Assembly (NCBI RefSeq): GCF_002150685.1
Contig: NZ_MSSW01000042.1
Location: forward strand, 62,001-126,000
Length of the DNA: 64,000 nt
Source: Algoriphagus antarcticus
GTDB lineage: Bacteria > Bacteroidota > Bacteroidia > Cytophagales > Cyclobacteriaceae
Direction: 5' to 3'
Shown here: positions 1 through 7,475 of the stretch, piece after piece
How positions within the stretch are numbered: position 1 is the first letter of the stretch
How the letters are laid out: the number at the start of each line of letters is the position of its first letter
The notes under the pieces: generated by a model
Seen by the model: the letters and a program-made list of their open reading frames with translations, nothing else
Told to the model about the DNA's origin: nothing
Databases searched by the model: none
Translations under genes and position numbers: made by a program

Positions 1-418
1 CAATTGCATTTCCGAAAATAAACTGATTGAGGCCAGCCATTTCTGGGTTTCCTGATTTCTGTATGACTGTGAGAAGAACCACTCCGAATCCAAAAAAGAT
101 GGACAGGATGGAAGCAATAATCGCGTCGTCGCTTAATCTCGTGTTGCTTTTCAGCCAGGAAGTAAGAAATGTAGCAAGCGCTCCAGACAAAAATGCACCG
201 GTGACAATGTAAATGGGATTCTTTTCGCCAGCTAGCATAAATCCCAAACAAATACCCGGAAGTACCGCATGCGAAATGGCATCGCCGAGCAAGGCTTTTT
301 TGTCTAGAAAACTGTAAGTTCCCACATAAGCAGAGCCAATGCCCAACAGGGTAATCCCGATTACTACAAAGGCAATCGAAGAATCCTGAAATGTAAAGAA
401 ATAGACAAAATCGCTCAT
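1..418 (-). CDS. Metal ABC transporter permease (partial)
   Basis: This is the membrane permease of a Mn/Zn/Fe-type (ABC-3 family) importer; the window edge removes its C-terminal half. Reading the minus strand from the ATG at 418 gives about 139 residues. They begin MSDFVYFFTFQDSSIAFV and contain the family-typical segment LLGDAISHAVLPGICLG after the first membrane helix, then further hydrophobic helices. The start overlaps the ATPase stop (TGATG), indicating translational coupling. It is the last visible gene of the repressor, binding protein, ATPase, permease operon. The metal cannot be read from the sequence; the DtxR-family repressor in the same operon favours manganese or iron over zinc. 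A second permease could lie beyond the edge. Confidence 0.9.
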   Translation of the reverse strand, partial: MSDFVYFFTFQDSSIAFVVIGITLLGIGSAYVGTYSFLDKKALLGDAISHAVLPGICLGFMLAGEKNPIYIVTGAFLSGALATFLTSWLKSNTRLSDDAIIASILSIFFGFGVVLLTVIQKSGNPEMAGLNQFIFGNAI

Positions 419-1206
419 CAGCTTTTCAATGGGTTAAAATCCTTTTGTCTAATGATGTCGCTGACTTTGGTGAGGAGGTTGAGTTTGCCACCGTAAGTTT
501 TACGAAGTAATTCTTCTGTTACTACATCCGTTTTTGGGCCGGATGCTACTAAGTGAAGATTCAGCATGATGATCCAGTCAAAGTAATTCATCGCAGAATG
601 TATGTCGTGATGCACCACTATTACCGTTTTGCCAGCGGCGGTCATTTCTTGGAGAAGCTGGAAAATTGCCGTTTCCGTTGCCATATCGACTCCGGCAAAA
701 GGCTCATCCATCAAGTACAAATCTGCCTCCTGAGCTAGTGATCTTGCAATAAAAACGCGCTGCTGCTGGCCACCGGAAAGTTCAGAGATCTGACGATCCA
801 CGAAAGATTGCATACCTACTTTCTCCAGGCAATCCATCGCAATTTTCTTTTCCTTTTTTCCGGGTCTTCGAAAAAGACCAAGTTTTCCATAGGTTCCCAT
901 CATCACGACATCCAGCACAGAGGCAGGGAAATTCCAATCCACAGATTCTCGCTGGGGAACGTAGCTGATGCGACTTCTTACGTCATTTAACTCTCGGTCA
1001 AAAAGCTTAACATAGCCTCCGGTTATTGGTATCAAACCCATGATGGCTTTAATTAGTGTTGACTTTCCAGCACCATTTGGACCTAGAATTCCTATAAGTT
1101 TTCCGCCAGGTAGACTTAAGTCAACATTCCATAATACAGGACTTTGATCGTAACTGACCGTCAGGTCGTGTATTTCTAAAATAGGGGATTCTACGTTTAT
1201 GATCAT
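418..1206 (-). CDS. Metal ABC transporter ATP-binding protein
   Basis: ATPase that powers uptake of a divalent metal through the neighbouring permease (MntB/ZnuC-type family). The 262 residues show all catalytic elements: Walker A GPNGAGKST at 42-50, Q-loop glutamine at about 85, signature LSGGQQQR at 143-150, Walker B ending LYLMDEP at 163-169, and the switch histidine in VIVVHHD near residue 200. Length is normal. Its start overlaps the end of the binding-protein gene by 4 bp and its stop overlaps the permease start by 1 bp, so the operon is translationally coupled. Metal specificity is set by the binding protein, not by this subunit. Confidence 0.95.
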   Translation of the reverse strand: MIINVESPILEIHDLTVSYDQSPVLWNVDLSLPGGKLIGILGPNGAGKSTLIKAIMGLIPITGGYVKLFDRELNDVRSRISYVPQRESVDWNFPASVLDVVMMGTYGKLGLFRRPGKKEKKIAMDCLEKVGMQSFVDRQISELSGGQQQRVFIARSLAQEADLYLMDEPFAGVDMATETAIFQLLQEMTAAGKTVIVVHHDIHSAMNYFDWIIMLNLHLVASGPKTDVVTEELLRKTYGGKLNLLTKVSDIIRQKDFNPLKS

Positions 1207-2117
1207 TGTGTTAGGCTTTCAAAAATTACTTGAACATTGGTGGTTACCATTCCTATATAAGTGCCAGCGGGGGAGTCTGAAGCACCTAAACTATCGGTGT
1301 AGAGCGGGCCCGCCAGTTTTATTTCATGGTTTTGATTTTCACATCCGGCGACCACGGCTTCTATTGCTTTTGGGGAAATAGTCTGCTCCGCGAAAACGGC
1401 ATGGATGTTTCTCTCTATGATAAAGCTCACCAAGCCGGTCAAATCTCTAAGTCCTGGTTCGCTCAATGTAGACAAACCCTGAAGTCCCAAAACTTCCAGG
1501 TTATATGCTTTCCCAAAATAGGAGAACGCATCATGGGCAGTAATCAACGCTTGATTTGCTTTACGAAGCTCGGCTACTTTGGTGAGATTTTCCTGGTGCA
1601 GATTTGCTAATTCGGACAGATAAGAATCCGTGTTTTTATTTACTGTTGACTTCCATTCTGGTTTCCATTTTATGATTTCTTCCGAGGCATGTGACAAAGC
1701 CAAAGACCATAGCGAAACATCAAACCAGATGTGGGGATCTACGGAGTGAGCTTCTGGTCCTGATCTTAAGAGTAACTCATTCGGTATGTTTTCAGAGACA
1801 TTGATCAGGTTTTGGCTGAAGGCCAGTTTCTCGAAAATCTCCGTCATTTTTCCTTCTAAGAATAGACCATGATAAATGACTAAGTCGGCATTTTGAAGTA
1901 AGTCCAAATCTCGAACAGAAGCCTTGTACAAATGTGGATCAACTCCTGCAGGCATTAGGGAAACCACCTCCGCATTTTCACCAACGAGATTCCTAATTCC
2001 ATCTGCCAGGATGCTCGTGGTCGCCACGATTTTTGGCTTTATTCTTTCTTTTGGATTATCAAATTTGCAGGCAAATGAAAGGAGGAGAATTGGCAATATA
2101 ACCAGGAGTTTTTTCAT
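1203..2117 (-). CDS. Metal ABC transporter substrate-binding lipoprotein (ZnuA/MntA/TroA family)
   Basis: Periplasmic metal-capturing component of the importer. A lipoprotein signal (MKKLLVILPILLLSFAC) ends at Cys17. The mature part has cluster A-I hallmarks: a first ligand histidine in GVDPHLYKAS, a second in DPHIWFDVS, then a third histidine and acidic ligands toward the C-terminus (AEQTISPKAIE and PLYTDSLG). The long His/Asp-rich loop typical of zinc-specific ZnuA proteins is missing, which with the DtxR-type regulator favours Mn/Fe; this is inference. 304 residues is the usual length. It overlaps the repressor gene and the ATPase gene by 4 bp each. Confidence 0.93.
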   Translation of the reverse strand: MKKLLVILPILLLSFACKFDNPKERIKPKIVATTSILADGIRNLVGENAEVVSLMPAGVDPHLYKASVRDLDLLQNADLVIYHGLFLEGKMTEIFEKLAFSQNLINVSENIPNELLLRSGPEAHSVDPHIWFDVSLWSLALSHASEEIIKWKPEWKSTVNKNTDSYLSELANLHQENLTKVAELRKANQALITAHDAFSYFGKAYNLEVLGLQGLSTLSEPGLRDLTGLVSFIIERNIHAVFAEQTISPKAIEAVVAGCENQNHEIKLAGPLYTDSLGASDSPAGTYIGMVTTNVQVIFESLTQ

Positions 2118-2776
2118 GATTGAATCGCCAAAATATTTGCAGCAACATCCTTCGACATAAAGAGTGTTTTCTTCTGATCGACGAGAATTTCCATCGATCC
2201 ATCAAACTCTACCTTGTCCAGAACTTTAATTCTTGCGCCGATGTATGCACCCACTTTGTCGAGGTACTTGAGGAAGGCTGCGGAACTGTCTTTTACTGCT
2301 ACGATCTGACCCGATTGATCTATATCCATTTCGATCAGCGCCACTCTTGGCCGAGCTCTCACATCACCAAATTCATCAGGTATTGGATCTCCATGAGGAT
2401 CGAATTTCGGGTAGTTCAAAAACTCATCCAAACGCTGAATAAGCAGGGGCGATTGGATGTGCTCGAGTTCCTCTGCTACCTCGTGAACTTCATCCCAGGC
2501 AAACTGTAATTTATCTACTAAAAACACTTCCCACAGCCTGTGTTTTCTGATGGTCTGAAGTGCTCTTTTTTTACCCTCTTCCGTGATGTTAACCCCGTAA
2601 TACTTTCGATATTCTATCACCTCTTTTTCTCCAAGTTTTCGTAGCATGTCGGAGACAGATGCGGCTTTAGTTTTTATCTGTGCCGCCACATCGTTAGTGG
2701 ACACGCTCTTTGTTCCTCCGTCCGATAGATGATAGATCGCTTTTAAGTAATTCTCCTCTGCTGTGGTTAAAACCAT
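2114..2776 (-). CDS. DtxR/MntR-family metal-dependent transcriptional repressor
   Basis: Metalloregulator, first gene of the metal-import operon. The N-terminal winged helix (MVLTTAEENYLKAIYHLSDG, with recognition region AASVSDMLRKLGEKEV) is followed by the DtxR dimerisation and metal-binding domain (about 65-140, with WEVFLVDKL and EVAEELEHIQSPLLIQRLD). A C-terminal FeoA/SH3-like domain spans about 150-220. 220 residues is typical of the long DtxR/IdeR/MntR group. It probably represses its own operon when metal is plentiful, through the TTTAG-N6-CTAAA sites upstream. The stop overlaps the binding-protein start by 4 bp. Whether it senses Mn or Fe cannot be told. Confidence 0.93.
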   Translation of the reverse strand: MVLTTAEENYLKAIYHLSDGGTKSVSTNDVAAQIKTKAASVSDMLRKLGEKEVIEYRKYYGVNITEEGKKRALQTIRKHRLWEVFLVDKLQFAWDEVHEVAEELEHIQSPLLIQRLDEFLNYPKFDPHGDPIPDEFGDVRARPRVALIEMDIDQSGQIVAVKDSSAAFLKYLDKVGAYIGARIKVLDKVEFDGSMEILVDQKKTLFMSKDVAANILAIQS

Positions 2777-2798
2777 GGTAGTGCAATTAGTACTGAGG

Positions 2799-2806
2799 CA
2801 AATATA
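2799..2806 (-). promoter_or_regulatory. -7 promoter box of the metal-import operon
   Basis: On the minus strand these bases read TATATTTG, a perfect match to the Bacteroidota -7 consensus TAnnTTTG, 23 bp before the repressor ATG. A clear -33 TTG is not visible; the -33/spacer region is occupied by the first TTTAG-N6-CTAAA site, as expected for a repressed promoter. Confidence 0.6.
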
Positions 2807-2814
2807 AAGAATAA

Positions 2815-2928
2815 TTTAGATATAGCTAAAAATATATTTGATAGAGACTAAATCACCTGTGGATAACTCATTTTCAAATGTGTTTACGGTTTTAGTCTTG
2901 ACTAAAAATAAAATTAGACACTAGTTAA
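2815..2928. promoter_or_regulatory. Probable MntR/DtxR operator array (2 perfect + 2 degenerate sites)
   Basis: Two perfect copies of TTTAG-N6-CTAAA lie at 2815-2830 (TTTAGATATAGCTAAA) and 2891-2906 (TTTAGTCTTGACTAAA; the second extends to 8-bp arms over 2890-2907). Each is followed exactly 22 bp downstream by a degenerate version: 2837-2852 (TTTGA-N6-CTAAA) and 2913-2928 (ATTAG-N6-GTTAA). The first overlaps the spacer of the putative promoter. The 314-bp gap 2777-3090 shows no gene; 2929-3090 shows nothing else recognisable. The repressor assignment is inference from position and symmetry. Confidence 0.6.
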
Positions 2929-3090
2929 AAACGTTTCAAACAGCTGAATTTGTGCAAGTTAAAATTATATCTTTTTTTAATTCTACACGATTTCAGATGG
3001 AATTTTCCAGTTTCCATTTTATGAAAACGAGTGTAGATAATAGGGCATGGGTGGATAAGTGTGGATAGTAATCCACAGCCTGTTCAGAAA

Positions 3091-4212
3091 TTAAAGGGAG
3101 TTGATCGCTGAGATGAATTCTGCGTGCTGAGATTTCCACAGGACAGAGTCATCAGGAATTTGAGTGAAATATTCCTTTTCGAGCGCAGCATTGAATTGCT
3201 GAGAAGCATGGCCCAAGTCGAAAAAATCTATAGGAAATCCTCCGGAAAATGGAGCCAAAAACTTCAACCATTTAGGATTTCCTCCAATCAAAACAGGCAC
3301 TCCAAGAGCTGCGGATTCGAAAAGTTTGGTAGGTATTTTATCCTGTATGGATTCCCTATTTTGATAAGGTAAAATCGCAAAATCTACTCTTGTATATTCC
3401 ATTAGAATCTCCTCATGAGGAATAGGGAAATTGGATGACTTTAGCTGAATTTGCGGGATATTTTCACAGGCTTTTCCAAGCTCAATTCTGAAGCTCGGCA
3501 AGGTGCAATGTCCAATGATCTTAAGCATGGATTCAGGGAATTCTTTAAGGATTTCCTTGAACCAACTGACTGCTTCGAGTGTGCCAAAAGCTGGAGTCAG
3601 CGTACCAGAAATCAAAAAAATGTAGCCTTGTTTTTTCCCAAATCTAATTGGATTTCCAGCCTTTATTTCTCCGGCAAATTTATTTTCCAATACCAAAAAT
3701 GGAATTTTTTCAGGCATCTCTTCCGCGTAGCATTTCTCTGCAAGCAGGAACAAATCGATTCCATTTACGCTTTCCATTTTTCTAATAATTCGGCTAATTT
3801 TAGAATTTTTCTCCGGGTTTAAAATTGGGTTTAGATCAAGGTTTTTGACATAATTTTCTTGCACATCATAGACCAATTTATAACCTAAAATTCCTTTAAA
3901 AAACGCGGCAATTGGAAGGTATTCGTAGGTGCAACAAATGAGGATTTTCGGACGATCCATCAATAAGATTCTTAGAAACCTGAACTGTGAGGAGATTCTT
4001 GCCCAGACTGAGTTGGTGTTTGAAACTGAAGAATAATACTTTTCATCTTTGCAATTTCCCACGGGGTATTGCAAAAACCCCATAAAACTTAAGGTAAACT
4101 GCTCTGTTTCTCGCAGTGAAAGGCCAAGCTTTCCCCAAGCTCTTGTATCTTTGGCTGGCTTAAGGCTTGACGCGATTAAGACTGGAATTCGGGAAGCTGA
4201 CTGTTCACTCAT
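3091..4212 (-). CDS. Glycosyltransferase, GT4-like
   Basis: Probable cytoplasmic sugar transferase, perhaps for surface polysaccharide. The N-terminal Rossmann half carries PKILICCTYEYLPIAA and YKLVYDVQENYVKN, the latter a frequent feature of Bacteroidota GT4 enzymes. The C-terminal half has the GT-B pattern: GTLTPAFGTLEAVSWF (about 205-220), then PIPHEEILMEYTRVDFAILPY and the nucleotide-sugar region KIPTKLFESAALGVPVLIG (about 300-318), where the glutamate sits at the expected position. 373 residues is a normal length. It is divergent from dapD with only 21 bp between the two ATGs. Donor and acceptor are unknown; no other polysaccharide genes surround it. Confidence 0.75.
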   Translation of the reverse strand: MSEQSASRIPVLIASSLKPAKDTRAWGKLGLSLRETEQFTLSFMGFLQYPVGNCKDEKYYSSVSNTNSVWARISSQFRFLRILLMDRPKILICCTYEYLPIAAFFKGILGYKLVYDVQENYVKNLDLNPILNPEKNSKISRIIRKMESVNGIDLFLLAEKCYAEEMPEKIPFLVLENKFAGEIKAGNPIRFGKKQGYIFLISGTLTPAFGTLEAVSWFKEILKEFPESMLKIIGHCTLPSFRIELGKACENIPQIQLKSSNFPIPHEEILMEYTRVDFAILPYQNRESIQDKIPTKLFESAALGVPVLIGGNPKWLKFLAPFSGGFPIDFFDLGHASQQFNAALEKEYFTQIPDDSVLWKSQHAEFISAINSL

Positions 4213-4233
4213 TAAACGAAACTAACCAAAATA

Positions 4234-5049
4234 ATGGAACTGAAAACAATCATTGAAAAGGCCTGGGACAACCGGGAATTATTAAAAGAAGAAACAACTC
4301 AACAAGCCATTAGAGCTGTTATAGCCGACCTAGATGCAGGAGTGATTCGTGTAGCTGAGCCTAGTGAAGATGGCAAATGGAAGGTAAATGACTGGATAAA
4401 AAAGGCTGTAATTCTATATTTCCCGATTCAGAAGATGGAAACTATCGAGGTAGGACCTTTCGAATTCCATGATAAAATGGCTCTTAAAACAAACTACGCT
4501 GAAAAGGGGATTCGTGTAGTGCCCCACGCTGTAGCCCGTTATGGTGCTTATTTAGCTAGCGGAGTCGTGATGATGCCAAGTTATGTTAATATTGGCGCCT
4601 ATGTGGACGGTGGCACGATGGTTGACACCTGGGCTACAGTCGGTTCCTGTGCGCAGATCGGCAAAAATGTTCATTTGAGTGGTGGAGTAGGTATCGGAGG
4701 AGTGTTAGAACCTATTCAAGCAGCGCCAGTAATCATCGAAGATGGTGCATTTATCGGTTCTCGAGCCATCATAGTTGAAGGCGTTCGAATCGGTAAAGAA
4801 GCAGTAATTGGCGCTGGAGTCACGTTGACTGCCAGTTCTAAGATCATTGATGTGACGGGGTCTGAGCCTGTAGAATACAAAGGCTATGTGCCTGATCGTT
4901 CTGTAGTGATTCCTGGATCTATCTCCAAAAAGTTCAATGCAGGCACGTTCCAAGTTCCATGTGCTTTGATTATCGGTCAAAGAAAAGCCTCTACTGATCT
5001 CAAAACATCCCTCAATGATGCCCTAAGGGATAATAGTGTAGCAGTCTAA
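4234..5049 (+). CDS. dapD: 2,3,4,5-tetrahydropyridine-2,6-dicarboxylate N-succinyltransferase
   Basis: Catalyses succinyl-CoA-dependent acylation of tetrahydrodipicolinate in the succinylase branch of lysine and diaminopimelate synthesis. The 271 residues match the family length. An N-terminal helical domain (about 1-100) precedes a left-handed beta-helix of hexapeptide repeats, visible in VNIGAYVDGGTMVDTWATVG, QIGKNVHLSGGVGIGGVLEP and IIEDGAFIGSRAIIVEG; the C-terminus resembles other DapD proteins (VVIPGSISKKF). The ATG at 4234 lies 21 bp from the divergent glycosyltransferase start, so its promoter must lie partly inside that gene. A TPR lipoprotein gene follows 10 bp downstream and is probably co-transcribed. 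Confidence 0.97.
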   Translation: MELKTIIEKAWDNRELLKEETTQQAIRAVIADLDAGVIRVAEPSEDGKWKVNDWIKKAVILYFPIQKMETIEVGPFEFHDKMALKTNYAEKGIRVVPHAVARYGAYLASGVVMMPSYVNIGAYVDGGTMVDTWATVGSCAQIGKNVHLSGGVGIGGVLEPIQAAPVIIEDGAFIGSRAIIVEGVRIGKEAVIGAGVTLTASSKIIDVTGSEPVEYKGYVPDRSVVIPGSISKKFNAGTFQVPCALIIGQRKASTDLKTSLNDALRDNSVAV

Positions 5050-5059
5050 AAAAACTACA

Positions 5060-5662
5060 ATGAAAACGTGTATACAAGCGATTATAGCTCTATTAATTTC
5101 AGTGTCTCTTTTGTCTTGTACAGAAAAGAAGACGAGTTCTGGAGACAAGTATTTCAATAAAGGAGAGTATGCTGAGGCAGCAGACGAGTATTCTGAAGAT
5201 TTGAAATTTAACCCAAATGATGTTCGAATGCTCTATAACAGGGGCAGAGCGAATGAGGAGCAGGGAAATTATGAAGAAGCAAAGGCTGATTTTGAAAAAG
5301 CGTTGGAAGTAGAGCCGAAAAATTTTCAGGTGTTACTTAGTTTAGCTAATGTGCATTACATTCAGAAGAATTATACAAATGCATTGCTTTATGCTGATCA
5401 AGCAGCTGAGATATCAGGTGCTCCCGCTATGGCGTCTTTCATGAAAGGAAGAGCCTTACATCAACTTGGCAAACCTGACGAAGCTTTGAAAGCTTACGGG
5501 AATGCAATCGCAGTCGATAAGGAATTTGGGCAAGCGTACTTTAACAGAGGATTGTTGAAAATTTCCACAAAAAATGTGAAAGGTGCCTGTGAGGATTTTC
5601 AACTCGCAACCGCTCTCGAATATCCCGGGTCAGAAGATGCCTACGACAAATATTGTAAATGA
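5060..5662 (+). CDS. TPR-repeat lipoprotein
   Basis: Predicted exported lipoprotein of unknown function. The signal peptide with lipobox SLLSC puts the lipidated cysteine at about residue 20. The rest is tetratricopeptide repeats: FNKGEYAEAADEYSEDLKFN, YNRGRANEEQGNYEEAKADF, LANVHYIQKNYTNALLYADQ, then two or three more with the usual G/Y/A spacing, ending near residue 195. Such proteins act as periplasmic protein-interaction scaffolds; no catalytic domain is present. It follows dapD by 10 bp and is closed by a strong terminator, so the two appear to form an operon, although no functional link to lysine synthesis is evident. Confidence 0.85.
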   Translation: MKTCIQAIIALLISVSLLSCTEKKTSSGDKYFNKGEYAEAADEYSEDLKFNPNDVRMLYNRGRANEEQGNYEEAKADFEKALEVEPKNFQVLLSLANVHYIQKNYTNALLYADQAAEISGAPAMASFMKGRALHQLGKPDEALKAYGNAIAVDKEFGQAYFNRGLLKISTKNVKGACEDFQLATALEYPGSEDAYDKYCK

Positions 5663-5666
5663 TCTT

Positions 5667-5692
5667 AAAACCGGCTTAGGCCGGTTTTTTTA
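5667..5692 (+). terminator. Rho-independent terminator after dapD-TPR operon
   Basis: A 9-bp stem (AAAACCGGC / GCCGGTTTT) with a TTAG loop is followed by a T-run, starting 4 bp after the stop codon. The remaining DNA up to 5896 shows no further feature. Confidence 0.85.
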
Positions 5693-5896
5693 TGCTGGTT
5701 TTACCGCAAGGCTCATAGAGGGATAAACGAAGACCGTGACTTACGATTTGACTTTTGATGAAAACTTCGATTCTTAAAGAGTTACCGAAGAAGACATTCA
5801 GGAATTTATTGTTTTCTGAGATATGTTACTTGTGATTGAGCTACTTCTGACTAACTACTTTTCACCACTTGTTTCTTATCGCTAACCCTTTATTTG

Positions 5897-6604
5897 TTAA
5901 TGTTCATGAGATTCTTCTACGTGATCACAGACATCTTCCGAACTCAATTTCCCACTTCCATTACAGGTTTGGCAAGAACTAACTTCCTTTAAACTTCCTT
6001 CGCAAACTGGACAAGTAAGTCGTCCTTTGCCAGCGCATTTTTCACACTCGAAGTACTCTACAATTTTGAAGATATTCATCTTTGTGATCATTCCTGACCC
6101 ACTACATCGACTGCATCCTACCACACCTTTTGCTTTGCAATAGTTACAATCCTGCTCGATCTGTCGCTTTCCTTCACAGGTAAAACATGTCTTGTAGCGA
6201 TAGCCTCTACGGTCGCAAAGCTGGCATTGCTGGATATCAGTCAGTGGACTTTTCAGTCTTTTCTGGAGTTCCTGAGCTCCTTTATAATGTGAGCCAGTGA
6301 AGCCTGTTAACTCTAGGTATTTATTGAGAAAATTAGCTGAGTTGTCATATTGCTTGATTTCAAATAGAGTTTCAGCAAATAAATAAGGCATTTCCTCTGG
6401 AAGTGGCTGACCTGAATCGATCAGATTTCGAAAAATAGAATTTGCGGCCTCGAAGTCATTTCTCTCGATAGCTGCCTTAGCGCCTTTCATCCAGTGATCT
6501 GTCTGACCAAGATTGGGTCCTATTTGTCCAAGCGAAATCAGGCTAAATGAACACGAAATAATAAAACTGAATAGGAGAATGGGGAGGAGAAATCTAAAGC
6601 TCAC
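5897..6604 (-). CDS. Lipoprotein with TPR-like region and multiple CxxC (DnaJ-type) zinc-finger repeats
   Basis: Exported, probably lipidated protein of unknown function. The signal sequence MSFRFLLPILLFSFIISC gives a candidate lipobox at Cys18. Residues about 35-115 form a TPR-like helical region (WMKGAKAAIERNDFEAANSI). Residues about 125-225 hold seven CxxC pairs (CQLC, CFTC, CNYC, CSRC, CEKC, CPVC, CQTC), several followed by G-x-G as in the DnaJ cysteine-rich domain; canonical DnaJ has four. There is no J domain. Such domains bind zinc and unfolded protein. Encoded alone, convergent with the dapD operon. Either a zinc-binding scaffold or a thiol-rich periplasmic protein is possible. Confidence 0.75.
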   Translation of the reverse strand: MSFRFLLPILLFSFIISCSFSLISLGQIGPNLGQTDHWMKGAKAAIERNDFEAANSIFRNLIDSGQPLPEEMPYLFAETLFEIKQYDNSANFLNKYLELTGFTGSHYKGAQELQKRLKSPLTDIQQCQLCDRRGYRYKTCFTCEGKRQIEQDCNYCKAKGVVGCSRCSGSGMITKMNIFKIVEYFECEKCAGKGRLTCPVCEGSLKEVSSCQTCNGSGKLSSEDVCDHVEESHEH

Positions 6605-6819
6605 AGGAATATAATTTTTCTAGGGAAGCAGTAAAGGTAGAAGTTTCTTTTTCCTAAAGTTAATATTTCCAAATGGGCATATTTGCCCATAATTTAGAAA
6701 TAGATTTATAAGTTAAAATTGCCTTTATTATTGGATCAAACTCTAATCCAGAGTCATATTTATTCGTTGAGCTGAATACTGAATTTTACTCAGATTATTT
6801 TAACCTAATAAATCAAAAA

Positions 6820-7227
6820 ATGGGAAAACCAATCACAATGATCGAGAGCATAGGTCCTGCTATGAAAGACCGACTTGCGGCTGCTGGAGTAACTTCTATA
6901 GAAGTCCTACTGGAAAAAGGAGGTGGTAAAGCTGGAAGAAAAGCTATTGCAGATGCATCGGGCATAGATGAAAGTAAAATCTTGGTGTGGGTGAACATGG
7001 CCGATCTTTTTAGGATTAATGGAATAGCAAGCCAATTTACTGAACTTCTTAAATCTGCCGGAGTGGATACAATGAGGGAACTGAGAACCAGAAATGCTGA
7101 AAATCTACATGCTGCTTTGGTGAGAACCCAGCAAGAAAAGGGGTTAACAAGAGTAGTTCCTGCTGCCTTTAAAGTGGCTGACTTCATAGAGGAAGCAAAG
7201 ACTCTAGAGCCGATGGTGACTTACTAG
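6820..7227 (+). CDS. DUF4332-like helix-hairpin-helix protein
   Basis: Small cytoplasmic protein (135 residues) built from two helix-hairpin-helix-type units. The first is at about 5-60 (ITMIESIGPAMKDRLAAAGV, then LLEKGGGKAGRKAIADASGI); the second at about 65-115 (LFRINGIASQFTELLKSAGV, then TMRELRTRNAENLHAAL). This I-x-G-I/P pattern is that of the DUF4332 family, related to the HhH folds of DNA polymerases and topoisomerases. A role in binding DNA or protein is plausible but untested. It appears monocistronic. The ATG at 6820 precedes the conserved MGKPITMIESIG start. Confidence 0.8.
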   Translation: MGKPITMIESIGPAMKDRLAAAGVTSIEVLLEKGGGKAGRKAIADASGIDESKILVWVNMADLFRINGIASQFTELLKSAGVDTMRELRTRNAENLHAALVRTQQEKGLTRVVPAAFKVADFIEEAKTLEPMVTY

Positions 7228-7475
7228 AAATTCTTTCTGAATGGAAATTAACCACGAAGTTCACATAGGTTCGGCAAGCCTATCTGGCTACAGACGGCCT
7301 CGACAAGGAGATAGATATCAAAATTCACTCATTGACTAATCATAATTTACATCTAAATACTTACAACTTTTCACCGCACAAATTTCACCTAATTCCATAT
7401 TTTTATTTTAACCGTGGTTGTGCAGTCCTCATTCATGAATGTTTTTTGTAGTTTGGATTAACAATCATTTTCATC

